From Nocardia niwae NBRC 108934 = DSM 45340 (lineage in GTDB: Bacteria > Actinomycetota > Actinomycetes > Mycobacteriales > Mycobacteriaceae), in the NCBI RefSeq assembly GCF_001613465.1, contig NZ_BDCK01000041.1, forward strand, positions 1 through 64,000: a stretch of 64,000 nucleotides of DNA, given 5' to 3'. The translations under genes and the position numbers were made by a program. A model generated the notes under the pieces. It was not told where the DNA came from. It searched no databases and saw only the letters and a program-made list of their open reading frames with translations. This document shows, one piece after another, positions 59,111 through 64,000 of the stretch. Each line of letters starts with the position of its first letter. The stretch's first letter is position 1.

Positions 59111-61579
59111 ATGATCGATCACCGCGGCGATTCACCCGCGACAGCCCGGCCCGGGACCGCACCGCGATCGGTGGTGGCCCTGATCGACGCGGCCTCGGGG
59201 GTGGAACGCGAACTCGTCGGCAAGTGGCTCGCCGACGGCGGGATCGGCGCGGAGTTCGGCACCGACGCGCCGGTCACGCAGCTGGACCTGGACGCGGGCG
59301 CGGTCGCCGCCCGGCTGGTCGGCAGGCGCGACGATCCGCTGGTGGTACCGATCCGCGTGCTGTGGCTGCCACCCGAACGCGACGGCGTGCGCCGCGTCAC
59401 CTTCGCCGATCTCGCCCTGTTCACCAACCCGCGCAAGCCCAATCGGCTGGCGCAGCGCAGGCTGCTGGCCAAGTCACCGGACCGGCACGTCGTGCTGACC
59501 GGCGCACCCGCCCGCCTCAGTGAGCTGCGCGCGAACAACCCGGAGGCTTCGGCCCTGTTCGACAAGGGCACCGCCGAGCCGTTCGCCCGCGCCGTCGTGC
59601 GCGCGGCGGTGGTCGCGCTCGAACGCGCCGAACGCACCATCATCGGCGACCGGTACAAGGTGCCCAAGCTGGTCGCGGAGGAAATCCTCGACTCCCCCGA
59701 CTTCCTGCGCAGACTGGAATTCATCGCCGACCAGATCGGGGCGAGCCCGCACGAGGTGTACCGCCGCGCGGAGAAAGCGCTCAACGAGCTCGTGGCCGCG
59801 CAGAGCAGGCTGATCTCCGACCTGTTCACCCAGGCCATGCGCCCCGTGCACGCGTCGACCTGGAATGTGGACTCCGACGATTCCGGACTGGCCGGATTGC
59901 GCGATCTCAACCGCCGCTATCCGCTGGTGTTCCTGCCCTCGCACCGCTCGTACGTCGACGCGTTCGTGCTCGGAGACGTGCTGGCCCGCAACGACTTCCC
60001 GCCGAACCACGTGATCGGCGGCGCGAACCTCAGCTTCTGGCCGATGGGCCCGGTCGCCCGGCGCACCGGAACGGTGTTCATCCGGCGCAGTTTCGGCGAC
60101 GACGAGGTCTACAAGGCCGTCGTCGAAGAATACTTCGCCTATCTGCTGGCCAAGCGCTTCAACCTGGAGTGGTACTTCGAGGGCGGCCGTACCCGCACCG
60201 GCAAGCTGCGGCCGCCGCGCTACGGCTTGTTGAACTACCTTTCCGCGGCGGTCCGTTCCAACCGCATCGATGACGTCATGCTGGTGCCGGTCTCGATCAC
60301 CTACGAGCGGCTCAACGAACTCGGCGCCATCGCCACCGAGCAGGAGGGCGGCAAGAAGAAACCCGAAGGCCTGACCTGGCTGGCGCGCTACATCCGCAGT
60401 CAGCAGCATTCCGCCGGGCACGTGTACGTCCGCTTCGGCGAGCCGCTGTCGGCCCGCGACCGGCTCTCCGCGCACGGCGACCCGCTCACCACCCCGCCGC
60501 TGACCATCCCGCTGCACCACACCGAGCCGATTCCGCCGCCGCGCGCCGAAGCCGGGGTCGTCGACAGCGAACCGCCCGAGATCGCCGAACTGGAGCGAAG
60601 GGCCGTGCAGCGGTTGGCGTTCGAAGTGGCGGTCGGCATCAACGCGGTCACCCCGGTGACGGTCAACGCGTTGGTCACCCTGGCGCTGCTGGGTGTGGAC
60701 GGGCGCGCCCTCACTCTCGGCGAGGTGCGCACGGTGCTCAACCCCGTGCTCGGCTACATCGACAAGCGCGAACTGCCGCGCGGCGAACTCGAGGCCCTCC
60801 GCGACGAACAGGGCCTGGCCGTGGTGCTGGAACAGCTCTCGCTGACCAAGGTGGTCACGGTGTATCGCGGCGGGATCGAACCGGTGTACTCGATCGAGTC
60901 CGGTGCGCACCTGGAGGCCGCCTTCTACCGCAACAGCGCCGTGCATTGGTTCGTCAACCGCGCGATCCTCGAGCTGTCCATCCTGTCCGCCGTCGACAGC
61001 GACGACGCCGATGCCCTGCGAACCGGCTGGGACGAGGCCTTCCGGCTGCGCGATCTGCTGAAGTTCGAGTTCTTCTTCCCCGACCGCGGCGAGTTCGCCG
61101 ATCAGATGGTCGCGGAGATGCTGCTGGTGGATCCCGACTGGTACAGCCATTCCCGCCGGGACACCGACGGCTCGGACATCCTGGCGAAGCTCACCGCCTC
61201 CGGCTTCACCATGGCCCACCGTGTGCTGCGCTCGTTCGTCGACGCGCAGTTGGTGGTGGCCGAACGGCTGGCCGACCGCGACCCGCGCGACGAGATCGAT
61301 CGCAAAGAGTTCATCACCGAATGCGTGGCCGTCGGCAAGCAGATGATGCTGCAGCAACGGCTGCACAGCCCCGAGTCGGTCTCCACCGAGCTGTTCACCA
61401 GCGCTCTGAAGCTCGCCGACAACTACGGCCTGCTGGAGACGGTGTCCGAGGACGATCCAGACCCGGCTCGGGACGAATTGATCGAGCGGCGAAAGGAATT
61501 CGCCGAACGCCTGCGCGTGATCGGCGCCCGCATCGCCCAAGCCGCCGCGCTGGACCCGTCGAACCGGGAGGCGCGGTGA
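59111..61579 (+). CDS. plsB: Glycerol-3-phosphate 1-O-acyltransferase
   Basis: This 822-residue membrane-associated acyltransferase attaches the first acyl chain in phospholipid and triacylglycerol synthesis. PlsB motifs in order: FLPSHRSYVD with the catalytic HxxxxD (about residues 278-283), GGANLSFWPMGPVARRTGTVFIRR (motif II), YFEGGRTRTGKLRPPRYG (motif III), and MLVPVSITYERL (motif IV). It resembles mycobacterial PlsB2. The next gene (PlsC-like) follows after 39 bases, so the pair provides both acylation steps. ATG 59111 with GGAGGG at 59095-59100. Confidence 0.93.
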   Translation: MIDHRGDSPATARPGTAPRSVVALIDAASGVERELVGKWLADGGIGAEFGTDAPVTQLDLDAGAVAARLVGRRDDPLVVPIRVLWLPPERDGVRRVTFADLALFTNPRKPNRLAQRRLLAKSPDRHVVLTGAPARLSELRANNPEASALFDKGTAEPFARAVVRAAVVALERAERTIIGDRYKVPKLVAEEILDSPDFLRRLEFIADQIGASPHEVYRRAEKALNELVAAQSRLISDLFTQAMRPVHASTWNVDSDDSGLAGLRDLNRRYPLVFLPSHRSYVDAFVLGDVLARNDFPPNHVIGGANLSFWPMGPVARRTGTVFIRRSFGDDEVYKAVVEEYFAYLLAKRFNLEWYFEGGRTRTGKLRPPRYGLLNYLSAAVRSNRIDDVMLVPVSITYERLNELGAIATEQEGGKKKPEGLTWLARYIRSQQHSAGHVYVRFGEPLSARDRLSAHGDPLTTPPLTIPLHHTEPIPPPRAEAGVVDSEPPEIAELERRAVQRLAFEVAVGINAVTPVTVNALVTLALLGVDGRALTLGEVRTVLNPVLGYIDKRELPRGELEALRDEQGLAVVLEQLSLTKVVTVYRGGIEPVYSIESGAHLEAAFYRNSAVHWFVNRAILELSILSAVDSDDADALRTGWDEAFRLRDLLKFEFFFPDRGEFADQMVAEMLLVDPDWYSHSRRDTDGSDILAKLTASGFTMAHRVLRSFVDAQLVVAERLADRDPRDEIDRKEFITECVAVGKQMMLQQRLHSPESVSTELFTSALKLADNYGLLETVSEDDPDPARDELIERRKEFAERLRVIGARIAQAAALDPSNREAR

Positions 61580-61618
61580 ACGATCGACCCGAAAGCACCG
61601 CGGTACCCAGGAGGATCG

Positions 61619-63031
61619 ATGACCGACGCGCGCGCTGACCTCGACGCCGCGCTCGCCGCCATCCGCTCCGGGCCGCAGGGCCCCGCGGTCGCCGCGGTCT
61701 TCGATTTCGGCGGCGCGGTCGTCGACGGCCCCGGCCCCCGGCGCAGGCGGCGCCACAAGCCGGCCGACGTTTTGCTCGACGGCCTCCGTCACCACATGAC
61801 CGACGGTGAATACAGCCGTCTGCTCCGTGAACTGTCCGCGACGCTGGCCGGACGCTCCGAAGAGGAACTGGACGAGCTGGGCAGGCGCCAGTTCAAGCGC
61901 ACCGTGTACGGATATCTGTATCCCGAGGCGTGGGAGCTGATCCGGACGCACCGAGCGGCCGGGCACACCATCGTGCTGGCCACCTCGCTGACCAGGTTTC
62001 ACGCCGCGCCCGCGGCGGCGCAGCTCGGCATCGAACACGTGCTGCACACGCCCATGGCCACCACCGGCGGAGTGCTCACCGGGTATCCCGACGGTAAGAC
62101 GCTGTGGCGCAACGGCAAAGCCGAGGCGGTCACGGCGTTCGCCGCCGGGCACGGGGTGGATCTCGGACACAGCTACGCCTACGCGGGCTCGGCCGCCGAC
62201 ACACCCCTGCTGTCGCTGGTAGGACATCCGGTGGCGGTGAACCCCGATGACGAGCTGGCCGACATCGCGGACCGGAGTCGGTGGGACCGGCTGACGTTCC
62301 GGCCTCGCCGCTCGCCGCGCGCCGGCGATTACGCACGCACCGCCGCGGGTTTCGCCGGATTGCTCGGGGGCGCGCTGTTCGGCGTCGCGTCGAAAGCGCC
62401 CACGAAGGACCGGCAACAAATGGCCGACGCGTTGATGGCGCACGCCGCCCGCAACACGCTGCGCATCGCGGGCGTGCACGTGCGCGTCACCGGCGCGGAG
62501 AACGCGAAGTCGCCGCGGCCCGCGGTCTTCCTGTTCAACCACCAGAGCCAGTTCGACATCATCATCGTGCCCGAGGTGCTCGGCGGCGGTGTGACCGCGA
62601 TCGGCAAGAAGGAGCTGACCAAGAATCCGGTCTTCGGCCCGCTCATGCGCTTCGTCGGCGTGACGTTCATCGATCGCGCGAACCCCACGCTGGCGAAGGC
62701 GGCGTTGCGGCCGGTGGTGGAGACTCTGCGCGGCGGCTTGTCTGTCGCGGTGGCTCCGGAGGGCACCCGCTCCTATACCCCCGAAGTCGGACCGTTCAAG
62801 AAAGGCGCCTTCCACATCGCGATGCAAGCGGGAGTGCCGGTGATCCCGGTCGTCATACGGAACGCGGGCGAGATCTGCTGGCGCAACGCGATGGTCGCCC
62901 GGCCGGGCACGGTCGACGTGGCGATCCTCGACCCAATCGACGTCAGCGCCTGGAATCCGGGCGATCTGGACGAGCACGTGGCGCGAGTACGCCAACTGTT
63001 CGTCGACACACTCCTGGATTGGCCGCACTGA
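61619..63031 (+). CDS. HAD-like/PlsC fusion, 1-acylglycerol-3-phosphate acyltransferase
   Basis: This is a 470-residue two-domain protein. The N-terminal HAD-IB domain (about 20-240) starts AAVFDFGGAVVDG, where active relatives have FDFDGT or FDLDKT. The second Asp and the Thr are lost, and the later DS block is AYAGSAADTP instead of xxDSxxDxP. The phosphatase is therefore probably dead. The C-terminal PlsC domain (about 275-470) is intact: FLFNHQSQFD (NHQSxxD motif), FIDRANP, VAPEGTRSYTP, and IPVVIRNAG. It catalyses phosphatidate formation after PlsB. AGGAGG at 61609-61614 supports ATG 61619. The homologue in mycobacteria is Rv2483c. Confidence 0.9.
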   Translation: MTDARADLDAALAAIRSGPQGPAVAAVFDFGGAVVDGPGPRRRRRHKPADVLLDGLRHHMTDGEYSRLLRELSATLAGRSEEELDELGRRQFKRTVYGYLYPEAWELIRTHRAAGHTIVLATSLTRFHAAPAAAQLGIEHVLHTPMATTGGVLTGYPDGKTLWRNGKAEAVTAFAAGHGVDLGHSYAYAGSAADTPLLSLVGHPVAVNPDDELADIADRSRWDRLTFRPRRSPRAGDYARTAAGFAGLLGGALFGVASKAPTKDRQQMADALMAHAARNTLRIAGVHVRVTGAENAKSPRPAVFLFNHQSQFDIIIVPEVLGGGVTAIGKKELTKNPVFGPLMRFVGVTFIDRANPTLAKAALRPVVETLRGGLSVAVAPEGTRSYTPEVGPFKKGAFHIAMQAGVPVIPVVIRNAGEICWRNAMVARPGTVDVAILDPIDVSAWNPGDLDEHVARVRQLFVDTLLDWPH

Positions 63032-63376
63032 CCGGCCAGTCCCGATCAACGGCAGCGGTGGGGGTTGAACCTGCCGCCGGGTTCGGCGAAGCCGCAGACG
63101 GCGCACCCACGCGTCGTCCTACCCTCCACGGTGTAGCAGCTGGTCGGCATGACGACCGCGCTGTAGTCCCGCGGCGAACAGGGCTCAGCAAGCGGTAGGT
63201 GTTGGGCGTGCCGTCGGCGACCATCCTGCGGACTTCGTCAGCACCGGAGCATGCCCGCAGTGCTCGTGCCTGGCGCGCGGGCGCGACCGGACCCGCCGCC
63301 GGCTCAACCGGCCGGGCGGAGACCGCGTCGGCAGCGCCGGGCCATGCCCGTGGCGAGCAGGAGTCGTCGACAGTGC
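63032..63376. other. Gap with possible frameshifted cysteine-rich remnant on minus strand
   Basis: No intact gene is seen in these 345 bp between convergent genes. On the minus strand one frame ending at TGA 63046 reads YSAVVMPTSCYTVEGRTT, then RGCAVCGFAEPGGRFNPHRC, which looks protein-like with a cysteine-rich end. An upstream part (ADEVRRMVADGTPNTYRL) fits best in another frame. It may be a decayed small exported protein. Confidence 0.35.
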
Positions 63377-64000
63377 TCAGACGGCGCGACCGAACAGCAG
63401 CTTCCACGGCATGAGCGCCGATTCGAGCTGCACTTTGAGGCTCATCTTGGACGCGCCGAGCGTCCGCTCCTCGAACCGGATCGGCACCTCGGCGATCGCG
63501 ATCCCCTTCTTGATGGTGCGGTAGTTCATCTCCACCTGGAAGGAGTAGCCGTTGCTACGGATCGAGGCCACCTCGATGGCACGCAGGGTGTCGGCCTTCC
63601 ATGCCTTGAAGCCCGCGGTGGCGTCTTTGACGCCCAGACGCAGGATCAGGTTCACATAGAAGTTGGCCCAAGCCGACAGCGCCTTGCGGTACCACTTCCA
63701 TTCGGCGGCCGTCGAGCCGCCGGGCACGTAGCGGGAGCCGAGCACGACGCCCGCGTCGGTGGTGGCCAGCTTCTCCAGCATGGCCGGGATGACTTCGGCG
63801 GGATGCGACAGGTCGGCGTCCATCTGGATCACCACGTCCGCGCCCTCGTCCAGAGCGCGCGTGATACCCGCCACGTAGGCGCGGCCCAGCCCGTCCTTCT
63901 CGGTCCGATGCAGCACACCGACCACGTTCGGAAGTTCGGCGGCGAGCTTGTCGGCCACTTCACCGGTGCCGTCCGGCGAGCTGTCGTCCACCACGAGCAC
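63377..64000 (-). CDS. ppm1: Polyprenol-phosphate mannose synthase (GT2), partial
   Basis: The C-terminal 207 residues of a family 2 glycosyltransferase; the N-terminus lies beyond base 64000. Visible are the DDSSPDGTG motif, GLGRAYVAGITRAL, the metal-binding QMDADLSHP, GSRYVPGG, the acceptor-site KDATAGFKAWKADTL, SFQVEMNYR, VPIRFEERTLGASKMS. This is the dolichol-phosphate mannose synthase type that makes polyprenyl-phosphomannose for lipomannan and lipoarabinomannan. No Lnt-like domain is visible because that would be upstream or separate. It terminates with FGRAV. Confidence 0.9.
   Translation of the reverse strand: MLVVDDSSPDGTGEVADKLAAELPNVVGVLHRTEKDGLGRAYVAGITRALDEGADVVIQMDADLSHPAEVIPAMLEKLATTDAGVVLGSRYVPGGSTAAEWKWYRKALSAWANFYVNLILRLGVKDATAGFKAWKADTLRAIEVASIRSNGYSFQVEMNYRTIKKGIAIAEVPIRFEERTLGASKMSLKVQLESALMPWKLLFGRAV

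Noticed and set aside
59474..63106. Open frame of 1210 codons on the minus strand
   Set aside because: It is the antisense shadow of plsB and the PlsC gene in very high-GC DNA. Its product is Arg/Gln/Val-rich low-complexity with no domain, whereas the plus-strand genes have complete motifs.

Overview
The window is high-GC actinobacterial DNA. Gene content and order point to Nocardia or a close mycolate-containing relative. The evidence is a run of genes in the order known from the Mycobacterium tuberculosis Rv0861c-Rv0903c region (XPB helicase, helicase-associated protein, rpfA, cspB, DUF2771, MFS, DUF3027, DUF2530, MarR, SpoU methylase, DUF2537, sepH, serC, citA, gltA2, prrAB), together with salicylate synthase and salicylate-AMP ligase genes of nocobactin/mycobactin type. 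No rRNA, tRNA, insertion sequence, prophage or CRISPR array was seen.

Layout. 1-2693: 5' part of a conservon-type histidine kinase gene whose C-terminal coding end runs off the window inside a tandem-repeat tail. 3-9 kb: propionyl-CoA synthetase, a haemophore-like secreted protein, the PrrA/PrrB two-component pair and an orphan YhgE/Pip-like ectodomain. 9-17 kb: FKBP isomerase, two different citrate synthases, an MFS exporter, PdxH, a decayed polysaccharide deacetylase, SerC. 17-26 kb: SepH, small membrane proteins, an rRNA methylase, an Eis-like acetyltransferase, MarR, a Tat-exported ceramidase with a divergent TetR. 26-36.7 kb: a giant HATPase/DUF3027 pair, glutaminyl cyclase, MFS/DUF2771 pair, CspB, and RpfA behind a structured leader. 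36.7-45.5 kb: XPB-associated protein, LppU-like lipoprotein, M1 peptidase, LysE, DUF3239, XPB helicase. 45.6-54 kb: acyltransferase-SGNH, LysE, DHFR-like reductase, aminotransferase, ECF41 sigma factor, GNAT and methyltransferase, type I DAHP synthase. 54-59 kb: carboxymuconolactone-decarboxylase-like protein, SDR, and the convergent salicylate genes. 59-64 kb: glycerolipid acyltransferases PlsB and HAD-PlsC, then polyprenol-phosphate mannose synthase, cut by the window end.

Themes. The sequence itself shows several regulatory circuits: an aromatic-residue leader peptide ahead of DAHP synthase; a match to the published ECF41 promoter ahead of the CMD gene, with the ECF41 sigma gene 3 kb away; IdeR/DtxR-type iron boxes ahead of both salicylate genes; CRP-type palindromes ahead of rpfA and of a small membrane protein; and a c-di-AMP-riboswitch-like leader on rpfA. 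DAHP synthase feeds chorismate, which salicylate synthase draws on for siderophore assembly, so attenuation and iron control meet within 6 kb.
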